A DNA stretch of 64,000 bases from VRUE01 sp963698085 (lineage in GTDB: Bacteria > Actinomycetota > Thermoleophilia > Solirubrobacterales > 70-9), in assembly GCA_963698085.1 (NCBI GenBank), contig OY969122.1, positions 620,001 through 684,000 on the forward strand, in the 5' to 3' direction. How positions within the stretch are numbered: position 1 is the first letter of the stretch; each line of letters starts with the position of its first letter. Positions 6,934 through 15,830 of the stretch are shown here, one piece after another. The position numbers and the translations under genes are program-made. Under the pieces are notes generated by a model. It did not search any database. It was not told where the DNA came from and worked only from the letters and a program-made list of their open reading frames with translations.

Positions 6934-9900
6934 TTGCAGCACCATGCAGTGCATGACGTCTAGGCATAGCGCCTTGGAGGCACTCGCTAGAGGATTTAGT
7001 CAGACCTAGGGACGCCGGTGTCGCGAGGAACTCCCAGCTTTGCAGCTGCTTGCTCGCACAACGGGTTTGATCGTGTGGCGGCGCCCGTTGTGGCCAGACA
7101 TGCGCGCGCCCGCGCGACTCTTGGCGGCGCAGAGGTCCCGGGAGTTGATGATCAGGCCCTTTTGCCGCCCTGCATGTTGACAACAACTTTGGTTAGTGGT
7201 GCATCGGGCGTGTCTTCGAAGGTAGCGCGGATGCCGCCACGTTTTGAGTCGATGCGGGCGACCGCTTCGACGTCGACAAGACCGCGCAGGTCGGCAACGA
7301 AGTCGGGGAGATTGTGGTCAGAGGAACGCAGGTAAACGGGTCCTTCAAGGGGCTCGTCGAGTAGCGGCGTGATCGCCCTGGCATGACCGTAGATCGCGCC
7401 CTCCGGACAGGCGTCGGCGGCGAACTGCACACGGGTGCAGATCGTGCGGATGTGGGCCTGATCGAGGAAGGCCGAGCGCGGCAGGCGCAGGATCATGCCC
7501 TCGAGGTTCGCGTCACCCGCGCGTGGAGTAAAGACTCCGCGCAGGGCTGGATGGTCGCCTCTTTTGGTGCCACCTTTCAAGGTCAGGGAGAGCTGGGGCT
7601 TGAAGCCAAGAGCGGCACAGTTGGCGGCCCGGAAGCGGGCGGTGCGGAGGACCGGGAAGTCATCGGCGGTGCTGAAGGCATCCAGACCCCCGCCCCAGAG
7701 CTCGGCCTCGGTTTGGAAGGGGTCGCAACTCGTTGGGTTCAGGGTGAAATTGGGTCGGTCGACGTGAACCCGGACGTCGCGGACCGCCAGCGGGATGCCA
7801 GCGAGGATGTGGGGGAGCGGGTCCGAGGAGGCGCCGTCAGCGCGCACTTCGGCGGTGCGCGGGTCGATGCGCAGGGCCTGTTGGGTGACCACGGTGCCGA
7901 CGTCGAAGGGACCGGCTACCGCGGGGACGATCGCAACTACTGAGAGCGGCGCACCTTTGTAGGGGCCGGCCATGTAGATCTTGCCGGGCACGTAGGTGAG
8001 TTGGGCACCGGCTCCCGCTCCACCGAGAACATCGCCGATCTCCGATGAGACGGGACAGCTCGGGCTGGCGAGCTCATCCCTGCCGCTGCTGGCCTTGGCC
8101 TCAGCGATCTGTGCATCGGAGCACCGCGATACCCCAGCCAGCTTTGCCACGACCCCCGGCGGCAACCTGGCCGAGAAGCGGGTCAGGTCCTGGTCACCGT
8201 CACGGCGGGTCAGACGCATGTAGAAGGGGGAATGCTGCCCGGCGGCGTTGTTGATCGACCCCGCTTCGAAGCCGGGCTCAAAGGGCGGCGTGCCACCCGG
8301 TGGACAAGGGGCCCCACCGACGCCGTTGGTGATCTCAAAGGAGGAGCTCACCTCGACTGGGTTGTCGGGGTTTGCCCAGGGCGTGAACAGCGCCTTGGTC
8401 TCGTAGGTCCCGCACAAGGGTGGCGCGATCAGCGGACTGCGACCACCCTCGCGCAGGTGGACGTGCACGCGCGAGAGCGGAAACTGGGGCAGCTCGTGGC
8501 CAGGTTCGCCGAAAGTGGTGGTGAGCTGGCCGGTCTCGGGGTCGGGCTCGACCCTGCCGGCCAGCTTGACGATGATCCCCAGATCCCTGTCCTTGACCAC
8601 CATGTAGAGGGCGAGCAGGGAGTTGAAGGGGTTGTCGTTCTGGGAGGCGATGAAAAGCTCGCCCTTGAGGACCTCGTCCTCCAGCAGTGGCGTTTCGGCT
8701 TCCACCGTGCCGACCTTGGAGGCTTCCGGGCAGCCCACGCCCGCTCCGGCGCCGATCGCCTCGCCCTCATATGCGGCCGGCGAGCAGGTCGCGAGCCCCT
8801 CGGCCAGAGAGGGGTTGGCGGTCATTCCCTCGGGCAAGGTGACGACTGCCTTCTTGATGTCTGAATCCGCGGTTACGTCGGGGTCTTCGTAGCCCTCGTC
8901 GTCGATTTCCAGGTCGATGTCGATGCCGGTGGGCGAGGAGGCGGCCTTGCTGGTCGCCTGGGCGTCGAACTCGGGGGCAAGGAGGAGTTTGGAGCAGAAC
9001 CCAAAGCCCGGCGTCAAGGCTTCACCCGTCTCCAAGATCCCGGGCTCCTCCCAAGAGCGAGCCGAAAAGAGGGTCGGGAGGGATCCCTCGCAGGCGCGCG
9101 GCACGGTCAGGAAGGGGGGGTCGCTGGGGCCACCCGGTTTGCCGAAGATTTCGGTTCTCGAGCCGTAGACGGGCAACACCTGCGGGATGTTCTTGAGCGA
9201 GGCAACGATGTTGTAGGGGGGGTCGGGGTTGACGCCGGCCTCGACCGTCACTGGCACTACGGACACATAGAAGCCGATTTTGGCAGCCACGCCGGGGGGC
9301 GGGGTCAGGTTGTAGACAGGGGCGACCGTGGAAGTCACGGGGCTCTCAAAAGTGACCCTGGTGAGGCCCACCTGGGTGGCCGAGGAGCATTCGCCGCCGA
9401 GACCGGCGGCGAACTGCAGCGTCGTGCAGCGCGGCGTCGCGGTCGGGTTGCCGGCAAGGCCGGGCACCGCCGTGATCGTCAGGTCGCGGGGCGAGCCGTC
9501 GGGCACTTCGAAGGGCAGGTCGAGTTCCTCGTCTTCTTTGGTCGCGAAGGCGAAGCTGGTCACGAAGGCATCGGGGTGGGAGCCGGCCTGCACCACCGGG
9601 GAGCCATCGGCTTCGAAAGCGACTTCCAGGTCTTTGAGTTCAAAGGCGGCGTCGGCGGGCGCGGCAAGTGCCGCCGCCCCGAGCACGCTCGCAATCAGGG
9701 CGAGGAGCGACCGTTTCATCGGGCGGCCCTTCCGGACGTACGCTTGGCGCGTTTACCGTTTTGCCGCTGTTTTTTTACGCAGCGTGCTTTGCCGCCGCGT
9801 ACCACCCGCCGCTTGCCTTTTCCGCAGCGGCGGCGCGCTGGGCCCGGTACCACGTTCCCCTGGCCTTCGAAGGTCGAGGAGGCCGGGGTCTGCCCCTCCG

Positions 9901-12519
9901 GCGGCGGAGAATAAGGCTGGCAGGCTTCCCCTTCGCACGGAAGCGGTGGCTCCTCGGGCGGTGGGAAGCCGCCTCCCACCCGGGCGTTGTAGGCGTCGAC
10001 TAGGCCGAAGTCTTGAGGCAGCAGGCTGCCGGCGGTCGAGAAGAGGACATCGTTTCCCCCCTCGGAAGCATCAAGGAATATGGAGTCCTCGGCGCTCTTG
10101 CCGGAGGTAATCAAGCTGATGCAGCCGCCTGCTTTTTCGACGAAGAGTTCGGCACCGACTGCTTCGCACTCGGCCTCGCTGCCCGCTCGCTCCCACTCAT
10201 AGACGTCCGCCTTGCCGTTGTTGTCGCGCAAGACCAGCGCGTCGAAGCTCTCGAAGAAGAGGCGGTTGCCGTCGGCAGAGAGGGCGCGGGAGGCATAGAG
10301 CTGGTAGGGCCAGCCGGGGATGCGGGCTGCGTGACGGATCGGGCTGCTGCTGGAACCCACCGCTCGCCCATGCGGCCGCGCCCCACTCGGGTTACATGAG
10401 ACGCAAGTGAGCTCCCCTGCCCCTCCTGATTCGGCGTCATAGAGGTAGACCTCGGCGTCGGGTTCACCAGTGCTCGCATCGGCGTTGTCATAGTCCGTTA
10501 GCGTCCCAGCCGAGGTGAAGGCGGCATGCAGACCGTCGCCGCTCACCCGCGCTGCCCGCCACCTGGGCAGCGGCGCGATCGCAGCAAGCCGTGAGTTGAT
10601 GCTCACCGCGGTCACCACATCGCGGCTCGAAAGCATCCCGACGAAGGTGAGCCCGCCACCCCGCTCGTGCAAGTAGAGGTTTGGTTGGCCGGCGATCGCT
10701 TTGGCGCCCTCGCTGTTCGTCGTTTCTCCGGTTAGGACGCTGGCCGAGACGAAGTAGATGCGACTCGCGTCGTTGCTCATCCCCATCACGCCTTGGACCC
10801 CAGTCGCAGCAATCGTCGTGCTCGTTTCGTCATCGACGTCGAATTCGAACAGGCCGCCGCCGGCGGTGAAGACAGCGGTGTTGCCCGCTGGGTCGGCGCC
10901 CCAAAAACGGGTGCTGCCGGCTTCTGAGATTGGGACCGTGCAGGCTTTTTCTGCTTTTTCGGTGCAGGTGCTCCAGGCGCCGAGCGACGTGCCGACGTGT
11001 TCCTGGGTCCCGGCAAGCGAGAGGGTCAACGAGCTGGCACCCACCGCGGTGATCGTCGTTCCGGCCGGGATGCCTTTGCCGGCAATCCTCTGCCCCACCA
11101 CGAATGCGCCGCTTGCCGTGCTCAGAGCGCTGACAATTTTCGAGCCCGCTTTTACCGTGCCGCTGCCGACGGCGCTGCCGAATTCCTGCGCGCTCGGGGG
11201 CGCACTGGGGTTGAGGCGGACGTAGAGCGGGCCCTGCTCGTTGGCCCGTCCGCCTTTGGCTTCACCGAAGGGGGGTAGAACGTCTTCGTTGTCTTCTTCC
11301 GCGCTTGCCGACCAAAAGACGCGCGATGCATCGGCGGAGAGCGCATGGTAGACGTTGTCTTCGCGAAATTCGCCAGGTTCGCCCTGACCGGTCCCCGCCG
11401 AGGAGTGCACGCAGGCCGGCTCTTTCCAGGGCAAGACGCTGACCAGTTGCAGATCGTTGTCTCCTGGCCCGTGCAGGTACACCTGGTAAAGGCCTTTTCC
11501 GGCTCCGGGCGTGGTGTCACATGCATCGGACGTGAGCACGGCGTTGACCCGCAAAAGCGTCTGGCCCGTGTCGGCCGAGATGCCCTGCACCTGCGGGTAG
11601 TAGTTGCTCTCGGGCACTTCTTCTTTGAAGTCGAAGCCGGGTGGCGGTACCGGGGTGAGCAGTCGGTAGCCCTCTGCCCCACAACCGCGATCTTCGCGCT
11701 GGTAGACGTTGGCCACGCCGGAAGGCGCCCCTTCGACCAGCGCGACGTTGCTGTCTTGCAGCAGCCAGCCCTCGCAGAGATCCTCCGTGAAGGCCTTGAA
11801 CTGGAAATTGTTGGGGGTACTGAGCGGGGGGTAGAAGGCAATCGAGTTGCGCGGTGGGGAGATCGAGTGGGCCGACCAGCCCGCCGCGGGGTCGCGTTCG
11901 GAGATGTAGGGGTGGTTGAGCGGCGCCCCCTGCGGTTCGCCGAAGGCGCGGAAGGAGGTGTAGGTTGCGCGGGTGCCGTCGGGCGAGATCAGGCCGAAGA
12001 AGTAGTCTCGGTCGGTCTCGATATCGCCGTTGTTTTTGTCGAGCGGGCTGACCAGCTCGTACCCACGGCAGTCGGGAAGCCGTGCCGCGAGGCCGCCGCG
12101 GAAGATCTGATTGGCGCATTTCGTGTTCTCTGGGAGTGGCAGCGGAAAAGTGTGGAAGCTGTCTTCGCCGCCGTCCAGGCCGACCTCGCCGCCCGTGCCG
12201 CGCACTTCAACCACTTCTCCGCTGGCCGGCGGTGGCTGAAACACGGTCCTGGCAGCGAAGCGGAAGTGGTAGGTCGTGTCCGGCTCAAGACCGTCGAGGA
12301 AAACGCCGGGAGTGGGGAGGGGGGCGTTCTTCACCTCATCGGTCAGCGAATCCCCGGGCGGTAGCGGCACCTTGTTGGGACAACCGCCTTCTGAACATTT
12401 GCCGGTGCCGTATTCCACCCAGAAGGTCGTGGTCGGCCAGAAGTGGGGGTTGATCTGCGCCCCCACGGTGGCGCCATCGCTGCTGACCGTAAGCGCGAAT
12501 TGATCCTCGATCGTCGGCG
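6934..12519. repeat. 5.58-kb direct repeat, copy 1
   Basis: This block matches 15831-21417 almost base for base. The offset is 8,897 before, and 8,898 after, one single-base indel in a T run near 7160. All other frames translate identically in both copies except for about six substitutions clustered at 12318-12412. Identity stops abruptly at 12519/21417. Confidence 0.95.
7152..9719 (-). CDS. Large secreted protein, module 1 (C-terminal frameshift)
   Basis: An 855-residue exported protein with signal peptide MKRSLLALIASVLGAAALAAPADA. The mature part contains repeated segments of the type VTLPEGMTANPSLAEGLATCS, CPEASKVGTVEAETPLL, LSRVHVHLREGGRSPL and ARLPPGVVAKLAGVSRCSDAQIAEA, which look like repeated beta-domains. 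I know no named family. Its ATG overlaps the stop of the upstream giant protein (ATGA, 9716-9719), so the two are co-translated. It is identical to the 904-aa protein at 15903-18617 up to NMQGGK. A one-base loss in the A/T run near 7160 then gives KRA and a stop, instead of a further 52 residues. The module 2 form is probably the ancestral one; this copy is slightly truncated, or the indel is a sequencing error. Confidence 0.85.
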   Translation of the reverse strand: MKRSLLALIASVLGAAALAAPADAAFELKDLEVAFEADGSPVVQAGSHPDAFVTSFAFATKEDEELDLPFEVPDGSPRDLTITAVPGLAGNPTATPRCTTLQFAAGLGGECSSATQVGLTRVTFESPVTSTVAPVYNLTPPPGVAAKIGFYVSVVPVTVEAGVNPDPPYNIVASLKNIPQVLPVYGSRTEIFGKPGGPSDPPFLTVPRACEGSLPTLFSARSWEEPGILETGEALTPGFGFCSKLLLAPEFDAQATSKAASSPTGIDIDLEIDDEGYEDPDVTADSDIKKAVVTLPEGMTANPSLAEGLATCSPAAYEGEAIGAGAGVGCPEASKVGTVEAETPLLEDEVLKGELFIASQNDNPFNSLLALYMVVKDRDLGIIVKLAGRVEPDPETGQLTTTFGEPGHELPQFPLSRVHVHLREGGRSPLIAPPLCGTYETKALFTPWANPDNPVEVSSSFEITNGVGGAPCPPGGTPPFEPGFEAGSINNAAGQHSPFYMRLTRRDGDQDLTRFSARLPPGVVAKLAGVSRCSDAQIAEAKASSGRDELASPSCPVSSEIGDVLGGAGAGAQLTYVPGKIYMAGPYKGAPLSVVAIVPAVAGPFDVGTVVTQQALRIDPRTAEVRADGASSDPLPHILAGIPLAVRDVRVHVDRPNFTLNPTSCDPFQTEAELWGGGLDAFSTADDFPVLRTARFRAANCAALGFKPQLSLTLKGGTKRGDHPALRGVFTPRAGDANLEGMILRLPRSAFLDQAHIRTICTRVQFAADACPEGAIYGHARAITPLLDEPLEGPVYLRSSDHNLPDFVADLRGLVDVEAVARIDSKRGGIRATFEDTPDAPLTKVVVNMQGGKRA

Positions 12520-13786
12520 GAACTTCGGGTGGCGGGCATTTTTCCGGATTTGGCGGCGGACCGTAGATGCGCACGAAGCTGCTGTTAGTGCCACCCGGAT
12601 TTGCGAGGAATAGATCGGGACTCGGGAGGTCACAGGCGGAGCTGGTTGCAAGGGCAGTCGACGGGGCGCTGAATCCGTCTCCACTGTCGAAAACAACAGG
12701 TCCATTACCCTCGGAATCAAACTGCAGGATACGCAGAACGTGATTTCCGGGAGCGCTCGTGTTGCCCGGCGCATCGTCGTCGAAGACGTACACGTTTCCC
12801 TCCGTGTCGACGGCAAGGCCAGTCGGAATGCCGACAGTAAGATTGTCCAGCACTTCGCCCGTCGTCTGATCGAGCCGGTATACATCGGGCGGATTGGCTT
12901 TACCCCCGGTGGTTCCTTTGTTGACAAAAGAGACGTAGACATCGCCGCTATTGGGATCCCTAGCCAGCGACCTCACGGTGTTCACAGCCAGCAGGCCAGT
13001 GGGATCGAGTAGATCACCCAAGTAGTTACCGTCAGTGTCGAATTGCTGGATCCTTCCCTGGTCGCCCACATAGACAATTTCTGAAGGTTCGGAGGAGATC
13101 GCAATGAAGGTGCCGGCAGGCCAATTGCCAAACTGCCCGTTCCCCGTGCCTTCGGTGCCCACCTGACAGACGTGGCCAGACGCAGCCGTGCAACGGTTAC
13201 GTTCGGCTTCGGTTGCTCCTCCTTCTTCAACTTTCGTTTTATTAACGTCGCCGCCGAACATCAGTACGAACTCGACTGGTGCTTCAGGGTCGACTGGTGG
13301 GTGAAACTTCTGCACCCGATGATTCTGCCTATCGACGACGTAGACGTCGCCAGCGTTGTCGACTGCAATGCCGTGCGTAGCACTAAACTGCCCGGGCCCT
13401 GCACCTTCCAGTCCTTGCTCGCACCCGGTACCCGCGGTGCAGGTTTGTAGCTCGGGTGAGCTGTCGAGGACACCCCAGCCCCAGGCGCGCACGAACTTCC
13501 CCCAAGCATCAAACTCCTGAACGCGGCGATTGTTGGAGTCGGCTACATAAACATGCCCACTGCTCGAATCAACGCCTATCCCACGCGGGTTATTGCATAT
13601 TCCGGCCGCAGTGCTTACGACATCAGGGTCCGATAAGCAGAAGCTGCCCAGTTCAGGTTCAGCTGGTTCTGCCCCCTGAGCGCTGCCTTGAGCTGCCACC
13701 GCAACGATCGCCAGCGTCGCAAGCAGCGCCAAACCGCGTGCCCACCGAGGCAGCTCCCCCAAACTCCCTGACGTCACTCCACCCAT
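9716..13786 (-). CDS. Giant NHL- and PD40-propeller surface protein, module 1
   Basis: A 1356-residue exported protein. Order: hydrophobic signal/anchor (about 15-40); NHL-type propeller at about 60-400 (NPRGIGVDSSSGHVYVADSNNRRVQEF, THGIAVDNAGDVYVVDRQNHRVQKF, PTGLAVDTEGNVYVFDDD); a fibronectin-like domain at about 425-540 (FALTVSSDGATVGAQINP, LEPDTTYHFRFAA); a TolB/PD40-type propeller (LSADASRVFWSAS, SNDASRIYFVSAS, VSGDGLHAAFTSAG, LSADGNRLFFESFD) to about 1290; then a Pro-rich stretch and a basic tail (CGKGKRRVVRGGKARC). It is first in an operon with the 855-aa gene (4-nt overlap). GGGAG lies 7 nt before the ATG. Propeller families of this kind bind ligands or partners; a surface sensor or adhesion role is inference. 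From the fibronectin-like domain on it is nearly identical to its paralogue, while the NHL part differs. Confidence 0.88.
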   Translation of the reverse strand: MGGVTSGSLGELPRWARGLALLATLAIVAVAAQGSAQGAEPAEPELGSFCLSDPDVVSTAAGICNNPRGIGVDSSSGHVYVADSNNRRVQEFDAWGKFVRAWGWGVLDSSPELQTCTAGTGCEQGLEGAGPGQFSATHGIAVDNAGDVYVVDRQNHRVQKFHPPVDPEAPVEFVLMFGGDVNKTKVEEGGATEAERNRCTAASGHVCQVGTEGTGNGQFGNWPAGTFIAISSEPSEIVYVGDQGRIQQFDTDGNYLGDLLDPTGLLAVNTVRSLARDPNSGDVYVSFVNKGTTGGKANPPDVYRLDQTTGEVLDNLTVGIPTGLAVDTEGNVYVFDDDAPGNTSAPGNHVLRILQFDSEGNGPVVFDSGDGFSAPSTALATSSACDLPSPDLFLANPGGTNSSFVRIYGPPPNPEKCPPPEVPPTIEDQFALTVSSDGATVGAQINPHFWPTTTFWVEYGTGKCSEGGCPNKVPLPPGDSLTDEVKNAPLPTPGVFLDGLEPDTTYHFRFAARTVFQPPPASGEVVEVRGTGGEVGLDGGEDSFHTFPLPLPENTKCANQIFRGGLAARLPDCRGYELVSPLDKNNGDIETDRDYFFGLISPDGTRATYTSFRAFGEPQGAPLNHPYISERDPAAGWSAHSISPPRNSIAFYPPLSTPNNFQFKAFTEDLCEGWLLQDSNVALVEGAPSGVANVYQREDRGCGAEGYRLLTPVPPPGFDFKEEVPESNYYPQVQGISADTGQTLLRVNAVLTSDACDTTPGAGKGLYQVYLHGPGDNDLQLVSVLPWKEPACVHSSAGTGQGEPGEFREDNVYHALSADASRVFWSASAEEDNEDVLPPFGEAKGGRANEQGPLYVRLNPSAPPSAQEFGSAVGSGTVKAGSKIVSALSTASGAFVVGQRIAGKGIPAGTTITAVGASSLTLSLAGTQEHVGTSLGAWSTCTEKAEKACTVPISEAGSTRFWGADPAGNTAVFTAGGGLFEFDVDDETSTTIAATGVQGVMGMSNDASRIYFVSASVLTGETTNSEGAKAIAGQPNLYLHERGGGLTFVGMLSSRDVVTAVSINSRLAAIAPLPRWRAARVSGDGLHAAFTSAGTLTDYDNADASTGEPDAEVYLYDAESGGAGELTCVSCNPSGARPHGRAVGSSSSPIRHAARIPGWPYQLYASRALSADGNRLFFESFDALVLRDNNGKADVYEWERAGSEAECEAVGAELFVEKAGGCISLITSGKSAEDSIFLDASEGGNDVLFSTAGSLLPQDFGLVDAYNARVGGGFPPPEEPPLPCEGEACQPYSPPPEGQTPASSTFEGQGNVVPGPARRRCGKGKRRVVRGGKARCVKKQRQNGKRAKRTSGRAAR

Positions 13787-13857
13787 CGCGTGGCTCCCTT
13801 AGTCCTCTGCCCTGTCCCGTCCCCGTCCCTCGGCCAGGACACTCAACTTGACGACCA

Positions 13858-13887
13858 ACTCTATCGGAATATTAGTCGCTCTGTCAA
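13858..13887 (-). promoter_or_regulatory. Promoter of module 1
   Basis: TTGACA (13887-13882), 18 bp, TAGAGT (13863-13858). The module 2 promoter has the same GTTCCTTGACA start and a spacer sharing GCGAC and TTCCGA, ending in TATGGT. Confidence 0.7.
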
Positions 13888-13925
13888 GGAACGTTTAGGT
13901 ACCTCTCCAAGCTGCAAGCTCATCA

Positions 13926-13955
13926 AAAGGGGCCGGGATCGCTCCCGGCCCCTTT
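13926..13955 (-). terminator. Intrinsic terminator of copy C
   Basis: AAAGGGGCCGGGA, loop TCGC, TCCCGGCCCCTTT, followed on the minus strand by TTTTG. It lies between the stop of copy C and the promoter of the module 1 operon. Confidence 0.88.
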
Positions 13956-14017
13956 GCGAGGCGGTCTGCCCTAGAGCAGTCCGGCCATTTCAGAGCTATT
14001 GAGTTATTACTATGTGC

Positions 14018-14731
14018 TTAGCTTACTGTGACGCCGACGTAATTTTCTTCGTCGTCTGTACCTTTCAGCGATGCCTGGCCAACCAGCGTGCCGGTGGTGT
14101 GATTCTCAGCACCACAGCTAAGAAGGCCGCCGTGACCATGGGTTGTGTTGTTGGGACGGGTGGAGACGATACCGCCGACGTTGATATCAGCTGTAACCCA
14201 GTCTTTGGGTGTTTCTCCTTCTGCTGGTTTATTTGTCAGCTCAATGGTGTTTTTATTGCCCTGCTCACCGAATGTGTATGTGCATTGCGATGTGCCAGCT
14301 GTGTGATCGGTATGGTTGTTGTAGACGTGAATTTCAACTTTTTCGTTAGGGTCAGCGCATTCGAGACCCGAAACAGCTGTAAAAGTGCCGCCCGAGTTTT
14401 CTGTAAGGCTGAAATTGAAGTGACAATCGTTCATTGTGACTGTCGCGGGCAGGCCTAGATTCGCGTGACAATCTTCGTAGGTTGGGAACGCTGTGATGCT
14501 CCCTGCCCCATTCGTGACGTCAGCGTGGAGGTCAGCTGTTTCGCATGTGACAGTCCGGGCACCGCGGGTGAACACCGTCAGTTCCCCCTCTTGGAGCCCA
14601 TCGATTGTGGCCTGGCCCCCTTCGGCTGTCACTTCGGCTGGTGACGTCGCCTGTGCCGCGGAGGCCGCAAAGGCGGTCATCGCGAGAACAGCGACCAAAG
14701 CAAGGCCAAGGGCCTTGAGGTTGCGAGTCAT
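14018..14731 (-). CDS. Six-cysteine exported protein, copy C
   Basis: A 237-residue exported protein: signal peptide MTRNLKALGLALVAVLAMTAFAASAAQA, and cysteines in VTCE, EDCH, NDCHF, LECA, SQCTY and LSCGA. It keeps TIDGLQEGELTVFTRGARTVTC, EIHVYNNHTDHTAGTSQC and PKDWVTADINVGGIVSTRPN. Nearly identical in signal peptide to copy F, so a recent duplicate. GGAAGG precedes the ATG. It is a monocistronic unit with its own promoter (14809-14837), palindrome element and terminator. It sits between the two modules. Confidence 0.88.
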   Translation of the reverse strand: MTRNLKALGLALVAVLAMTAFAASAAQATSPAEVTAEGGQATIDGLQEGELTVFTRGARTVTCETADLHADVTNGAGSITAFPTYEDCHANLGLPATVTMNDCHFNFSLTENSGGTFTAVSGLECADPNEKVEIHVYNNHTDHTAGTSQCTYTFGEQGNKNTIELTNKPAEGETPKDWVTADINVGGIVSTRPNNTTHGHGGLLSCGAENHTTGTLVGQASLKGTDDEENYVGVTVS

Positions 14732-14808
14732 CTTGTGCTTCCTTCCTTTCGTTTTACCCCAGGCATCACGGCTGAAGCCGGTGCCCGCTCCCCGTCGGGG
14801 ACGCGCAA

Positions 14809-14837
14809 TCCATAGCGTTTAGAGAATGGTTAAGCAA
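14809..14837 (-). promoter_or_regulatory. Conserved promoter of copy C
   Basis: TTGCTT (14837-14832), 17 bp, TATGGA (14814-14809); the spacer differs from that of copy F at only two positions. Confidence 0.72.
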
Positions 14838-14859
14838 GATTTCTTTAGCGTTCGCAGTC

Positions 14860-14998
14860 AACTGCCGGCTCAAACGCCAGCCAATCCTCGCCGTCCCTGC
14901 AAATCGCGTATGACGCTTTCGCGCGTGCGCCGATCAGCGCGGTACAGGAAATGGCCCCGCACGCCCTCTGTGGTCAATTCCACTTCGCCGATAAACAG
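14860..14998 (-). promoter_or_regulatory. Conserved upstream element with palindrome (C)
   Basis: Counterpart of 6461-6600. The palindrome is TGCGCCGATCAGCGCG (14926-14941), imperfect at two positions. The minus frame reads on as RADRRTRESVIRDLQGRR and then a stop, the best-preserved coding-like trace of the three. Confidence 0.55.
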
Positions 14999-15003
14999 GC
15001 AGC

Positions 15004-15029
15004 AAGGGCCGGGATCGCTCCCGGCCCTT
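15004..15029 (-). terminator. Intrinsic terminator of copy D
   Basis: AAGGGCCGGGA, loop TCGC, TCCCGGCCCTT, just downstream of copy D. Confidence 0.85.
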
Positions 15030-15054
15030 CGTCGCCGTGACTAGGGCGCAGCGC

Positions 15055-15807
15055 TTACTGTGATGCCGTTGTCGTTACCTTCGGTGTCTGTACCCCTCGC
15101 GCCATCTGGCCAACGATAGTGCCGGTCGTGTGGTTTTCAGAACCGCAGCTCAGGAACCCGCTGGTGCCGTGGCCATGGGTTGTGTTGTTGGGGCGGGTTG
15201 AGAAAACGCTGCCGATGTTGATATCGGCTGTAATCCAGTCTCCCGGTGTTGTTACTTCCTCATTAGGTTCGCCCTCATTATGAATTTCAGGGTCTTTGTT
15301 TGTCAGCTCGATTGTGGTTTTGCCGCTCTGCGGACCGAATGTGTATGTGCACTGCGATGTTCCGGCTGTGTGATCGGCATGATTGTTATAGACGTGGATT
15401 TCTACTACGTCGCCCGGTTCGCACACTAGGTCAGAAATGGATGTAAATGTGTTACTTGCGTCCGCTGTGAGGTAGAACAAGAAGTGGCAGCTGTTCATTG
15501 TAACTGTTGCCGGTATACCAGCAATAAAAGCCCTTACGTGACAATTTTCGTAGATGGGGAATGCTGTGATTGTCTGACCAGACCCAGCCGACGCGATTTC
15601 GGCATGGAGATCAGCCACTTCGCATGTAATCGTCCGGGCGCCGCGGGTGAACACCGTCAGTTGACCCTCTTGCTCTCCGTCGATGATGGCCGGGTATTTC
15701 CCTGCCGAAATGAACGCGGGAGATTCCGCCTGCACCACAGCAGGCGCGAAAGCCTGCATCAGCATGGCCAGAAAGCCAAGCGCTAAGCCTTTGAGATTGC
15801 GAATCAT
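15055..15807 (-). CDS. Six-cysteine exported protein, copy D (3' frameshift)
   Basis: A 250-residue exported protein: signal peptide MIRNLKGLALGFLAMLMQAFAPAVVQA, and cysteines in ITCE, ENCH, NSCHF, LVCE, SQCTY and LSCGS, followed by the family's ITADINIGSVFSTRPN. Start 15807 is chosen because AAAGGAG lies 7 nt upstream. It is the third gene of module 2, 95 bp after the 904-aa gene. The last 18 residues (ARGVQTPKVTTTASQ) are out of frame. Relative to the pseudogene at 23965 one base is missing in the ACCC(C/T)TC run near 15093, and restoring it gives KGTDTEGNDNGITVS with a stop at 15041. Its leader is class I, like copy A. Confidence 0.85.
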   Translation of the reverse strand: MIRNLKGLALGFLAMLMQAFAPAVVQAESPAFISAGKYPAIIDGEQEGQLTVFTRGARTITCEVADLHAEIASAGSGQTITAFPIYENCHVRAFIAGIPATVTMNSCHFLFYLTADASNTFTSISDLVCEPGDVVEIHVYNNHADHTAGTSQCTYTFGPQSGKTTIELTNKDPEIHNEGEPNEEVTTPGDWITADINIGSVFSTRPNNTTHGHGTSGFLSCGSENHTTGTIVGQMARGVQTPKVTTTASQ

Positions 15808-15830
15808 CGTCATGCTCCTTTGCATTGGGT

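Noticed and set aside
11345..12364. 339-codon frame antisense to the giant NHL protein, repeated at 20243-21262
   Set aside because: Duplicated only because the 5.58-kb block is duplicated; no RBS, signal or domain.
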